Shown in pieces: positions 12,570 to 26,200 of a stretch of 64,000 bases of DNA. The stretch comes from Lytechinus variegatus (lineage: Eukaryota; Echinodermata; Echinoidea; Temnopleuroida; Toxopneustidae): positions 5,007,501 to 5,071,500 of the forward strand of contig NC_054758.1 in NCBI RefSeq assembly GCF_018143015.1, given 5' to 3'. Each line of letters opens with the position of its first letter. Position 1 is the first letter of the stretch. The notes under the pieces were generated by a model. That model was not told where the DNA came from and did not search any database. It saw nothing but the letters and a program-made list of their open reading frames with translations. A program made the translations under genes and the position numbers.

Positions 12570-12833
12570 GGCCCGTATTCTGAAGTCAGGTTTAAAGTTG
12601 TAGTTTTAGTATGGGAAGCCAAAAGTATCAAAATTTTTATTAAGTTGTATGTTTCCTATGTTTTCTGTGCTCTTTCCTGTTTCATCAATTGTGAAGACAA
12701 TGATACATTTATACTTCCTAGACAATTATGAATGAATTGAGAGCCAAATGAGCTGAAATATGATATCTCTACTGTTAGTGATTTATGTAACAATTGGCTA
12801 TCCATACTTAAACCTGACTTCAGAACACGGGCC
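12570..12833 (+). mobile_element. MITE family B, copy 2
   Basis: Ends ggcccgtattctgaagtcag and ctgacttcagaacacgggcc; core as in the copy at 6963. Confidence 0.88.
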
Positions 12834-14844
12834 TATGAATCTAGGATACACCTTAAATATTACAGGGTATTATGTTTTGATATTATTTACATTGTATGAT
12901 GTATGAAAGAAAAGTAGGTTTATTCTAAACCTGCTTCTTGTGCTACTAGTCACTCAGGAATTCAATCTCAAAAGATAAAATGTGCTTTTATTTTTTTACA
13001 TGTCCCATATTTATATTGAATGGTTTTGTATTTGGTAGGTTTAAGCTTGCTATTCATAATGTCCATGATGACCATAGCTCATGAAGAACATTACTTTTGC
13101 TTTTGACTTCCCGGTCAGAGAATCTGAATTAGGACAATTAATAGCTTTTCTTTTTATGTGATTTCCCCTTTTTGACAGATAAAGCTCATTACACACCCCT
13201 AAAGGCCTATGGTGAATTTTGTATGTTCCTACTACCTATTGAAAAACTCATTCAACCATCGTACACTTTTGTTTCACTGCCTTTTTTTGGGGGGGGGGGG
13301 GATTTCATCATGTGCGCTTATGGAATACAGGTACAAGAATTTCCATGATTATTCCAATAATCATAAAGCAATTAAAGGTGTTTCTAATAATGATGATAAT
13401 AATAAGGTATTTTGTATTGTGCACATATCCACTTTGTTAGGTGCTCAAGGCCTTCTCCTGTAATACCCCAATTGTAAAGCCAGGGTACCACAGAGCTCAC
13501 AGCTTATGCCGGGGGGGGGGGGGATTTTCCCCTTGACAAATTTTTCACTACGCTGCTGCATAAATTTTTTTGACTGCCCCCCTCGCTGACTTTTTGTCTC
13601 GCCTGAACGAATTTGGATAGAGACCTGGTTATCACTTTTCCTGTTGGTCTGTTACAAAATTGTTAAAGTTTTTGTTCAACTTACTTTCCTTTCTTTATTT
13701 CTTCATCAATTATGTTCATACTCAATTACATAATTCTTGGGTAATACTACATGTTACTTTATGAATTATGAGAATGATTTGGTCAAAGAAGAAACCCTTC
13801 TAATAATCTACATTTATTAATTAAAATGATATTTCAATTTTTGTATTGAGATGTATCACAAAATAGCTTAATATCATAATAATTATGATAAAATTAACAA
13901 TGTGCAACAATAATATAGTTCTTAATGAAATGAGTTGAATATCATCTGCGACAATCACTTTCTTTAAACACTTGAATAACGATACCCAACATCGTTTGAT
14001 ATTAAAATTATCTCCTTTTATATATTTTTTTAATATCCAATCATGCATTATGACCCCTTCTCCCACAGTCACCCCTTCTTCATGATATACTGGGTACCGT
14101 AACACAAAGGTTAGCGATTAATCGTATACTTGATTTTCATTATTGATTGTACATTGTAGTCAATGCAATCAATCGTAGGAAAATGTTCTGCAGTCATTGC
14201 TAAGGCTAAGCTTTGTGTAACAAGCCCCTGGTGGTGGTTTGGATAGGGAATTGTTGAATAATTAGTGGATTATATTGCCCAATTGGCAAGATGAAAGGTT
14301 CTCTATTGGTAAAACTGTTATCAATTATGGCATGACAATTGTGATATATTTTGATACTGCAAGGTTTTAAAGTGGTGAAATTATATTTACTCAAATGATA
14401 TTGAAACTTTAACGGGAAATTGGTTTTAAATTATATGTTTTCTGTAATTGGAAGGTGCTGGAATGGTAAAGTCTGAAATTATTTTAATTCAACATGTAAT
14501 GTTATAATGAAAAGTTAAGTATTTTTTGGTCAACTTTAAAGTCTTGCTGTTGTATTTTCAATTGCATGTTTAACTTTTGTTTGGAGTAATAGAGGTATAA
14601 GCAATAAATAAGTATATTTTCTGAAATGTGTGTGTACAGTCTTTTGCTTTTGTGTTTATTTCATTTTCCCCATTGCATTACCAGTTAGGGGTGAAGGATT
14701 TATTTTTTTATCTGAATAGCATTCAATCAAGAAAAAAAAATCATGTAACTACCATTACACTATGAAAAATGAAAACACATAAGATTTACTTGAATTTCCA
14801 ATATACCTGTTTTATTGTTCAAAAATTATGTCAATTATCTTTAA
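12834..14844. other. Intergenic stretch, no gene recognised
   Basis: AT-rich with homopolymer runs (G tracts at about 13290 and 13509). Short ORFs show no family resemblance. An AATAAA lies near 14603, far downstream of DHDH-1. Confidence 0.6.
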
Positions 14845-15294
14845 GGGGAAGTTCACCCTGACAAAAGATTTTTTTGTACAAATAAAAAAATCCATTAAAG
14901 GATGAAAGAGTTAGAATTTTAATGATTTGATTTTGTGACATCATTATGCAAGCAGCTTTCCTACATATCATTTGGTAAAAAAATAAATGAAATGCTATTT
15001 TCTCAGAAAATTGAAAATGGTTTAAACTGTAACTTCAGTATATCAATAGGCAAAACATTTCACACCCGTTCCTAACAAGAAAACAAAATTAATTCGTCAC
15101 AAACCATTAAAAATTTGAAAATTTAAGCCTGTGCATTTTATATTACTTAACATATGGGGCAGCTGCTCGTTTATGGCGTCACAAAACTGAATATTCTAAT
15201 AAATTTCTTAATTTTCCTCATTTTTTCACCAATGTTCTTATTATTCTGCTATTTTTACAACAAAACTTTCTTCAGGGTGAACTTCCCCTTTAAA
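14845..15294 (+). mobile_element. Family A MITE, copy 4
   Basis: From TTTAAGGGGAAGTTCACCC to GGGTGAACTTCCCCTTTAA; same orientation as copies 1 and 2, with a shortened left arm. Confidence 0.85.
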
Positions 15295-15875
15295 GAATAA
15301 TTGAGCGGGGGGGGGGGGTTGGAAAAGCAGGGGGTGGACAACACTGTACGGGTGTGATATAAAGAGAGGATTAGAAGTGCAGAGAGAGGGAGACAAAAAA
15401 TAAGGGGGAGACAAAAAATAAGGGGGAGAGAGAAGAGGAGAGGGGTGTCTAGGTTTCGTTCTAATTGACAATAGGAAAGAAAATACGGGGATTTCCTCCT
15501 ATTATCTGCCACTTTCTTTTCTTTCAGTTTCACAAAATGGAGAGCTGTAGTGTGAAGAACATCTATATCAACATAGTACTAGATTACATAAAACACTTGA
15601 TTACGAATATATCGGGGAAAATCATTTTAAAAAACGTTTGTATTGATTTGTCATGCTTGATATAAACCCTGTTGATCATGTTTATATTCCTTTGTTTGCC
15701 TGCAAATTTAACCCCCGGCCCATTCACTTTACACTTAAACGCCAGCTTCATCACTCCTTCGAAATTTGAAAACTCAGCGAGTGCAATATATTAATACTGT
15801 ATTTTTTTGTTAAGTTTGAAACATATGCCCCACAGACCACGCCTACCTATACCAAATCGGCCAATGAGAAACGCA

Positions 15876-16907
15876 CCAGGGGCCCGTTTCTCAACACCGT
15901 CATAAGTCTAACTTCTTGACTAAATCGGAGATAGTGAGCTACTTGTCCGCTAACCATTTCACGAAGCCCTCTTTACCAAGATCGGGTACAACAACCTCAC
16001 TAAATATTTATGACACCTCCGAACTTGTCCTAACTTCTTTCTTAATGACGTAGTGGCATCACGTGGGTAAACTATGACATGCAAAAGTGCTTAGAAATTT
16101 TAAAATTATAATCTTACGTAATCAATCATAGAGATTGAAATTACATCACCAAACAAGTGGGATAATGCATTCAATGATAATTGCAATACAAATAGACTAC
16201 AAAAACTGTTGTTAAACGCCACAAACCATTCATTTTGAAATAGTAAAATGATTTAATCGATAAAGGTTCTACCACGTCAGGCCATCCATAACTGAACTCG
16301 TATTTGTTGTTTTGAGACCCTTATTAACAATTGGATAAATTCTATCTCTAATTTATGCATATAATTTGTCATTTATCGCATGTTTCAGTATCAATAATTA
16401 AAATTTTTTTGTTAAACTATATTTTGATGACGTTTAGAATCATAAAATACCGTATAATTATCATCATTTTACAAAGAAAACCATTATAGGGTTTACTTTC
16501 GTAAACTATTAAGATTGGATATCCCGGGGGTACCCATCTCATCGTCCACAAGTGATTTTTAGTCATGAAATGAATTATTCATAATTTAATTTTCTCTGCG
16601 ATTGAATGCTCCAGTCTTCATTGTCTAAGTATGTATGATGCATAATTCACGTGTGCTATTATTTTGAAAAGATTTATTGTCCAATTTATCACAATATTTG
16701 CAATTTTGTCATATTTTTTAATTTTGAAAATTATGATATTTGTGACTAAGGCTACGTCTCGTCTGCTCTTTTTACCGATAGTATCGATATCAAGGTATTC
16801 TAGTTAGGAAGCCTTTCGAGAAACAGGTTTAAAGATTGGAACTAACTCCGTGGTTGGTGGATAAAGATATGACTAACTTGTCCATGTGTTGAGAAACGGG
16901 CCCCTGG
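15876..16907. mobile_element. Inverted-repeat element (GGGGCCCGTTTCTCAACAC ends)
   Basis: CCAGGGGCCCGTTTCTCAAC at the left mirrors GTTGAGAAACGGGCCCCTGG at the right; about 1.03 kb without coding capacity. It ends about 340 bp before the DHDH-2 start codon, so it may border or include the promoter. Confidence 0.85.
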
Positions 16908-17246
16908 GGAAATTTCACCTGACCTGGGAACAACTAAACACGTGCATGTGACTCAAAATGTAAACAATCGAGTTGTTTTTCATCCAGACTCTATATTACA
17001 TTTATTTCTTATTAGGCAGTATTGAATATTATTAATTTAGAACATATTTTTGAATATTTTACATATTCCATATAAATTCATGTTTTTTAAAAGTTGATAA
17101 CAACTATGCAAAATTGTCTATTGTATTATTCGTTGTATTTATGGAAGAAATTATATTTTGCTCCCCAGAGCAAAATGTGTAGGCCTACTCTACGCGCGCA
17201 CCCAGCAGGTAGAACTTAGTTAGAAGTTCGGTACTTTTTGACTAAA

Positions 17247-20200
17247 ATGGGGAAACTTAGATGGGGTATTTGCACAGCAGGAAAAATTGCTCAAGACTTT
17301 TCAAACGCTATTTGTGACCTAAAGGACCATGCAATCCAGGCGATCGCATCACGGTCTCTGGAAAGAGCAGAAGAATTAGCTGAAAAAGTAGGAGCAAAAT
17401 CGAGCTATGGAAGCTACGACTCTCTCGCCGCTGACCCCAATGTTGGTAAGCTTCGCTGGGGGAACTCCCGGGTTCAAATTCAGAGCACATCCCATGCTCT
17501 TGTGTATGCATATATGCATGCATGTATTTACAAGAAAAAAAATAGGCACGACCATTTCAAAACAGAAATATGCTATGTGTATTATGACCATGACGAGTAA
17601 TCCTTTTATGAGTGATTTATTTTGGTCTTATTAGAAAAAACTGTTTACAGCAATTACTAGACAGGAATAACCGTCGTTTCTGCAATTCTGGGGATTTAAT
17701 TATTCAACAATTTCTGACATTTTACTGTAATCCCCATTCACCGACGGTAAAGTGTCCTTGTGGGCTCCCATTTGTTATAACACCAGCACCTTTGTCCGAC
17801 CAGAGTCCAAAGTTTGAGGTTCTATAACACATCGAGGTTACAATCTAAGGATATGTAAAATACAAATTCAAAATAGTTAATTATTCTATTTTAACATTCT
17901 TTAAACGATATAGATGAAAATGCATGAAAATTATACTTTACCGATGTTTAGTTGGGTACGACACAGGAAAACAGGTCAAAATGGCAGCCAAACTATGAAA
18001 TATTTACAAACGAACGGAGAGGGCGTCAACAATGTACGAATGTGATATCGATATTGCATTCCACCAGCACACCTACAAGGCAATAATACGATACGATACA
18101 CTCACGAAGACAAACGATAATAGTTATAATCGCAATATATCAAGATATTAACGATAATGACGTCATTCAAGATGGCAACTGGCAAGATAAACCGTCAGGT
18201 CAGGAGAAAATGGCTTACATGACAGATTTCTCAATCATCCAGTGGATTTTTTTCCAATAAATCCGGTCCAAGGTATGCAATTGTGGTAAAATGTACCACA
18301 GTCTGGGGCACGCGCGACTGCTCCCTACATACATGTAGTACTGTGGGATGGGTTAGAGCAACAACCTCCTTGGTTGGAGCATAGAATATACATTACTATA
18401 TGGGCTAGAGGCTGTGTGCACACAACAATAGACCCAAAGCCCTGTGCATCCATCCATGCTTGGGTGCACAACTCAGCAAGGCTGCATTGTCAGGCCAGCC
18501 AAGGGATCTAATCATCACTTGAAGAGTCGACATAGCGAGACGAGGACGTCTGTGAACACAACACAACAACCTTTGCTTCGCCCTTTCGCTCTTCGAGGTT
18601 ATCTACAACAAGCTACTATATATTACATCTACACCAGGAATACATCACATCCCAGTAATATCACCACAGCAATTGTCTACTAGTTTCTTTGGCCTGCTTT
18701 TTGGTTCTACCTGCATTATTGTTTTCACCGTGCTTTCGGTTATTTTCAACGTGCCCTGCACCATCACTTTCTTGGTAAGTATCACTGATACTTTCCTTCC
18801 TGTTAACCCCCTTTCCTTCCTTCCCACCAGGAAATCCTATACCCATCATTCCTTTTAATAATTACCACAGTGGCGTTGCGAATCTTACTTTGCGCGAATT
18901 GGCATCCCATTAGATTTCAGTTCGTTCTTTTCGTTTATTTGGAGTGTGTTTAGGAGTGTTCTGCTTCCTTCATAAATTTTTGGAAGGGGGTAGATATTGG
19001 AGTGTGTTTAAAAGATCGAAAATACATTGTGCTCTTTATTTGTTATTGCTTGTGAGTTGTGATATTAAAGTGATATTCTGATTATTTTTCTGAATGCTTG
19101 TTGTCTTGCATGGGAGCGAGACTCCAGAAATAAATTTGTATCTTTGACATTTTGCAAAGCATAAGTCAATCCTTGTATTTAATACGCAATTTGTTTTTTG
19201 GATTTAAACTTGTACTAATTTTACTGTCCAATTTTAGTGGGATAATTGTATCAAATTCTCCAGATTATCCCAGCTATCAATTTTGTTATATTTCCCACAT
19301 TGCGCAAAATTGCGAGATTTTGGAACTTTGATTTTCTAGTCTCTTTCCCATATTTTGTTTGTGTAATTTTTGAGTGATTCTGAATGCTGAATTTTCATGC
19401 TCTTTGCAGTGTTCTGTTTGTGAATATTTGCCTTGGGCGTGGCTCAGTTAGTGAATGAACCAAGCTGCATTGTGCTTGTTTTATTTCACTTGTTTGGCTG
19501 AGCATTAGTTCAATAGTTTGTTGAAAATTGTATAGTCACCACATTTTCCAATTTGAAATAATTATTGTTTTCTGGATTAAAATGAAATAAGTGGATACTT
19601 ATTTTCAGCCATTTTCCAAGGAAGTTCCTTGTTTAATAATAAAAAAAGATAGCTTGATTTTAGGAATCAAAATCAGGATATTTGATATTCTTCGGTATAT
19701 TGTCTTGCTATGAAATCTCAAGGTGGGATTAGGAATTTTGATTTCTGCTTGGAATTCCACATTATCATCGAATTTGACATTGTTCTGCGCTGAATGCAAT
19801 TTAGCAGGAAGGTATTTTTAGCCTGGAATTTTATATTCTACTTATATTCCTTCACTGTGATTGGTTTAAATCTTTGAACTAAGCAAATTTGCAAAGAATT
19901 TTCTGTTAATAGGTCCAATTGGGTTTCATGTTTTTGAAATATGGTTGTTTGAAATACTTTTGATCAAACTGTGGAGGATACCACATGTTTTCTAGAAGTC
20001 AATGGCAGACCTCTTCCACTTGGTTTAATAAAGAAAAAGTTTCTGTTTTAGACAAACCAATTTATGATGGCATTAATGGTAGTTGGAAAGTTTTTCTTCA
20101 ACAATTTTCTCGGTATGCCGATAAAGCAGGTTGGACCGCCAGGCAGAGAATCAATAATTTGTGTTTGCAGGGGCAAGCTGCTGAATTTTGTGCAGCTATA

Positions 20201-23200
20201 TTTGAAAGCAACCCCAGAATTGATTACTTTGATTTAGTTTTTGAATTGGGACATAGGTTTGGAAACGATTCACCTAATACATACCCTAAAAATGTCCAAA
20301 CTCACCGAGGGCATCCTGCTTTTGTTTATAGCCAATTTTCTTCACATTATTTTCCCAACCCCAGAACACAATGTCCAGTTCAGGCTACCCCTGATATTTT
20401 GCGGGATTCTACCCCAAAGTCATGTAACTATAATTCAAGGGACTCTGATGGAGTTGGAAAGTCTCAATGGAAGGCTGAGATGGCCTGTATTAATAACAAG
20501 TTAGACAATCTCATTAGTACCCTTGCTTCATGTAAACGTTCAAAATCTAATAATTACCCAAACTGGGAAGGGTTGAAGATAGAGGCCGACCTTCAACCCC
20601 AATAACAGGCCAGGGTTCCAAAAAGAAATCAGATCCACCCAAGTCTGGTAGTCTGATCTCTGGCAATGGGGAGGGCTTTGACCCAACAGTTGAAATAAAT
20701 GTGGCTTTGACCACAGCTCTTGAAACTGAGGGCTCCCAATCCAATGGGGAGGGCTTTGACCCAACAGTTGAAATAAATGTGGCTTTGACCACAGCTTTTG
20801 AAACTGAGGGCTCCCAATCCAGTGGGGAGGATTCTGACCCGAAAGTTGAATCAGAAGTGGCTTTGACCACAACTTTTGAAACTGAGGGCTCCCAATCCAT
20901 ACCTGACCAGGGACTGACTTCAACAGTAAGGGGGAAGTTTGATTTCAGTAACAAATTAGATGAAGGTGTTTCCTCATTTTCTAGTAAGGGTCCATCCTTA
21001 TTTGTTAATACTTCTATTATTTCTGAATCTGCAAAGGAGCAGTGTGAAGATATTATTTCTGATCCTTTATTTTTAAGTCCTAAAGTGGTAGAAAGAGAAG
21101 CCACTCAAGCCAAAACAGAGTTGAGAGCTAACACTGTAAATAATAAGACTGTCAACTCTGATGACATTTCTGATACTTCAGAAATTGTCTTTCAATCCAT
21201 GTCAGAAGTGTTTGATGAAAGTCAATGTAAGAGCAGGTTGAATTTGTTAGGATTAAATCCTAACCCACAGAACCATACAATCTATGGTGATAATGCTGCA
21301 GTCACTTGGCATCTAGATCTCAGGCGGAATTCCCCTTCAATACATTTTGGTTTTGCGCGAGATCACCGTTGCTATCCCTTTAGGTTGTACGGTACAACCT
21401 TGGTACCACCATGGAATTGTGTAAAATAGTTTTGCCTGCATACTTTCAAGAAATTGTATTTTGGCATTGATGATTTTCCTTTACTATAATTTGAAAATAC
21501 CTTGTTATTAATTTGCTCAAATTTGATAAGGTATTCACTGAAGAGAATTCTCTTAACATTCTTTGTGTATTTATTACTCAGAGACAACTTGTCTTGTATT
21601 CTTTGATTTTGTTCAATTTTTGACTTGGGAATTTACACCTATTGCTTGGTATTCATATTTTGTACCAAAATTGATTTAGATTCAAAAGCATGGTGTTCTA
21701 AATATCCAAATCTGAAGATAGTCTTTCATTTGTGATTAGGAATCAAAATCCTACACTCGTCATTTGCACAGGTGTCTCGAACACAATTAACTCAAAGTGT
21801 TGAGAACACAACCCCCAAATATCAGTTCCAGGGGAACGAAACCCAAGAACTCTGGGTTCACTTAAACCTAAAATAAATAAAAAGGAGGGGGTAGGGAATA
21901 ATGAAAATTTCATTAAATATTATTTATTGATTTATAATAAACCCATGTCTGTGAACATTGTTACTTTATCCCTTTAAAGTTAAAATAATTATATTTAGGA
22001 ATGCTTTGGAAGTTAGGTTTCTTCTATCCAGGCTTAACATGCGCATATTACATACAGCACTCTTTTAGGTTTTATCAAACGGGGTAAAATGCTTTTGAAT
22101 TCAAATGATTCAAAGTTATTTCAATTGATAATGTTTGTAACTAGATTCCTTAGGCCATTGTGTTCAAAGCTTTTATACAAAACTACTCCCCTATTAATTA
22201 AGCAGATGCTTTAGATAATTTCTTTAAGTGCTTTCTATAGAAAGCTATTTCCATTGATCAAGGGTTCTTCAGTCAGTTGGAGGATTTGCAGAAAGCCTCC
22301 GAAAATAAGCTATTGATCAATTTCAATCAAATAATACAAATGTATTTCTTTTGTTTAGTTTCTTAAGCAGACCCTCTGAATATTTGAGAGCAGACTTGAG
22401 AAACGCCCAAATATGTTGTCTTCAACCGTGATTGCAGAACATACCGTACATAATAGGTTGGAATTGCTATTGTCTGTAGAAAGTAGGGCAATCTATTAAA
22501 CTCTTTAAGGGTGACACAAACTTTTCAGACTATAGGTGAAAACATTGTAAATAGTTCACCTTTGGAGTAATTCCTCTTCCAGGGCAATGCGTTATGTAAT
22601 TTGCATTCTTTCTCTAAGAATCTTCCAGGGCTGGGTGTTATTTATATCTAAATTGTTCAGACAAGTTTGTCTGAATTAATCTTAATTGTTAATCAGGGGT
22701 GTTACTAGGGAGTTCCAATTCAGTTGGTTTATTCAGCACATATTTATTTTGAGAGTACTTGCTATTTCCCATGTGCTTGTCCATGGTCAAAATAGTTACC
22801 TTGGAATATTTTTTGTGCTGATGAATAACAATGTCTTTGTTGAGTAGCTGCAAAATTGACATTTTCTAAAGTCTGACATTTTTACTATCACTCAGAATGT
22901 CATTGACACCATTGAATACAATTCTTCTTTAACATTGACATAAAGTCACTTAAAATAATGGGAAATATTATTTATCATTATGCTATGAATCATTAATTAA
23001 CTTGAAAAGCTGACACTGTTTTGATATTTTTATGTAATTGGAGACAAGAATTACACAAATGTAAACACTTGTCAATAATTTCAATCTATATCTTTTTGAT
23101 AGATGGGAGATTAATTTGTGGTCTTTTCTTAAATTAGTAAATGAATAGAACTTTACCTTGAGCAGATTAGTTTCCAGTCCATTGCTTCCAAAATGTTTCA

Positions 23201-26200
23201 GTACTTTACAAATCAGGTGAAAAATATAATGCTACCAACATTTGGGGCACAATATTCCTGGGATTATTTAATGCAGTTTACATGTGTGAGGTCTTGAATT
23301 TTATGACTTTCAGACTTCATCATTGTGCAGAGCTATTCATTTTTAAACTTCACAACAACCAGAATGTGTTTTTCTTTATTCTGGTTACACCCTCCTTGGG
23401 AATCTGTTAACTTATAGATTTCTGCAAGGAAGATATAAACATCGTTAAAACCAAGCAAATTGATAGAGTTCAATAAGGTTCTCTTTTACTGGATAGATGA
23501 CAAATATTAACAGATTCTCCTGAATATGATTGCTCGTCTCTTGGCAATAAGGGCGGAGATCCATCAAAGGACTCCAGACCAAATCCTGCCCAAGGACTAG
23601 CCTCAGAAATTGAGATTTGTATTCAGTAATAATAATCAAGCCCCAAATCCTTACAAGTCTAAGAATTTATCTTTATGGAAGGGGTTAAGAGTAAAACAAA
23701 GTTTATAGAAATTTTGTCAAACCTTTGGGTCAACTATTTTTCTTGCTGCTGCAAGCATGCGTTCATATGTACAATTACAAATTTTAGAAATTCCAGTATT
23801 TCTGGATGAGGTTAAGCTTGTCAAGTGAAGGGTTCAATAATCAATTAAAGGATCCTTTCATAAATTCACATTGATGAGCTACACCATTAACCATCTGCTC
23901 AAAAAGCTTAACCTTTTTCTGGTTTAAAGGGAAAATGTACATATCGGCTTCTGTAGACAATGGTTCAGGTGTCATTCCCTTACAGGAGTAAAGATTTCTA
24001 GATCTTGACTTGTGGGATGATAACCACCAACAAAGTCTTCATAAGCATTTCAATGAATATATGCATTCATGTATTCTCCTTTCCCTTGCGGGCATAAGGT
24101 TTGACCTTCGCTCTTCTGGTAGTCCATTTCCCTTGCGGGCGTAAGGCTTGACCTTAGCTCTTCTGGTTGTCCATTTCCCTTGTGGGCGTAAGGCTTGACC
24201 TTAGCTCTTCTGGCAGTCCATTTTGATATTAATATATTTTTGCAAAACTTTAGAAATCCCTCTTGTAGTCTCGGTATTAGCATCAAGTTTATCATGTGGC
24301 AGCGTTTGTTTGATTAAAATACTTGTATCCAAAAGTCACATTGATAAGTCCCCCCTTGACCTTTTACCTGAGAAGTTGGATAGTTGTTTTATTTAAAATA
24401 AATTTGGGCATATAAATATACCGACTAAATGGCATGTTCATCCTCTGACCCTTGCGACTCCAGACAGTTTCTTGCAAATTTCTGAGAGCGGCAGTGGATT
24501 AACATTTATCGTTCCCTCCTTTCACTGAGGACTGCTTAGATCCACATGTGTACATATGACATATGGCCGGACGACAACAGTCCAAAAATAAGGGAAGTAA
24601 CGATGTTCTAAAGTCGGGGGGAGTGTGGTAAAATGTACCACAGTCTGGGGCACGCGCGACTGCTCCCTACATACATGTAGTACTGTGGGATGGGTTAGAG
24701 CAACAACCTCCTTGGTTGGAGCATAGAATATACATTACTATATGGGCTAGAGGCTGTGTGCACACAACAATAGACCCAAAGCCCTGTGCATCCATCCATG
24801 CTTGGGTGCACAACTCAGCAAGGCTGCATTGTCAGGCCAGCCAAGGGATCTAATCATCACTTGAAGAGTCGACATAGCGAGACGAGGACGTCTGTGAACA
24901 CAACACAACAACCTTTGCTTCGCCCTTTCGCTCTTCGAGGTTATCTACAACAAGCTACTATATATTACATCTACACCAGGAATACATCACATCCCAGTAA
25001 TATCACCACAGCAATTGTCTACTAGTTTCTTTGGCCTGCTTTTTGGTTCTACCTGCATTATTGTTTTCACCGTGCTTTCGGTTATTTTCAACGTGCCCTG
25101 CACCATCACTTTCTTGGTAAGTATCACTGATACTTCCCTCCTGTTAACCCCCTTTCCTTCCTTCCCAACAGGTTAATCCCATAACCAATATTCCTATTAT
25201 TTTACCACACAATTACTTAAATTATTGTATTTCCCTGAATGTATATCATTAAATTTCGCTCAAAAAACAGTATTTAAATCGCGATCTATAAAATGCTAGT
25301 TCACTATACGTTGTCTGTAGCTATGGACCCCCAACCACTTCAGTCTATGTATGGTGAGTGGAGCCAACGCAGTTCAGCGGAACAACCAAAATACAGAGAC
25401 TGAAGCTTTTGGTCTAAGCAATTACGTGCCATATGTTCATGTGTTATTCAATTTATGTATTCAATACGTGAAAATGGAATAACATATAGGGGGAGTAAAC
25501 TAAATTAACTTGAGATAAGCCATGTAAGTAAAGATAGAGAGTTACATATATAGTCGTAATAAGATAGAGAGTTTCAGTTAGGTTTAAGTTACAAATACAA
25601 GCCAATGTTTAATCTTCTACATCAATATATTTATCCTATATCATATATGGGGAGGTAATTTAAGTAAATACTCCATTTAAAATTTTAAGTCACTTGTAAG
25701 GACTGATTTATTTTCCACTTTTTCCCTCTTAAATTTGTTAAAAGTGAAATTTTACACATATCATGTAAAGAGCTGTCTAACTTCAGCTTTTTATTATTTA
25801 CGTTGTTGTTTTTTTTTATTTAGAGCTAAAAGTTAGGCCTAACCTTATTTCAGCTTTCCTCTTTCAATTTCAGCTTTTTCAACACTCTTCAGCCTTTTTC
25901 ATATATTTTTATTTACCTGCACCTCTGGATGTTCTAAGACAATCTTTGACTTCTAATTAAATAACTGAAAAGCTCAATCATTATTTGCTTGGAATTGATG
26001 GAGACAGATTAAGCTCCAGTCTCTGTATTTTGGTTGTTACGCTGAACTGCCTTGGCTCCACTCACGAATACACCAATAGGGATGATAGTAAAATGTCAGA
26101 AATTGTTAAATAAATCCCCAGAAACGACGGTTATTCTTGTCTACCAAGACAGAGCCTTGCTCACCTTGCTTGTTTTACCAACTGGGCACATTGTAGGCCT

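Larger units (their letters stand above)
18282..25209 (+). mobile_element. Non-autonomous LTR retrotransposon in DHDH-2 intron 1
   Basis: A 6.93-kb element with long terminal repeats 18282-18869 (588 bp) and 24624-25209 (586 bp). Ends are the inverted TGTGGTAA / TTACCACA. A 4-bp target duplication CAAT flanks it (18278-18281 and 25210-25213). Just inside the left LTR is TGGCGTTGCGAATC, a plausible primer-binding site. A purine tract (aagtcgggggag-like) precedes the right LTR, giving + orientation. A gag-like region is present but no protease, reverse transcriptase, RNase H or integrase can be recognised in the remaining 3 kb, so it would depend on enzymes from another element. It is broken or defective by design, with at least one interruption in the gag region. 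Same orientation as the host gene and intronic. Confidence 0.88.

Noticed and set aside
15241-15533. Two overlapping minus-strand open frames
   Set aside because: Low-complexity GGGAGA tract and MITE end; biased composition explains them.
18444-18683. 79-aa open frame, repeated exactly at 24786-25025
   Set aside because: It lies in the two LTRs of one element; identity reflects the LTRs, not a conserved gene.
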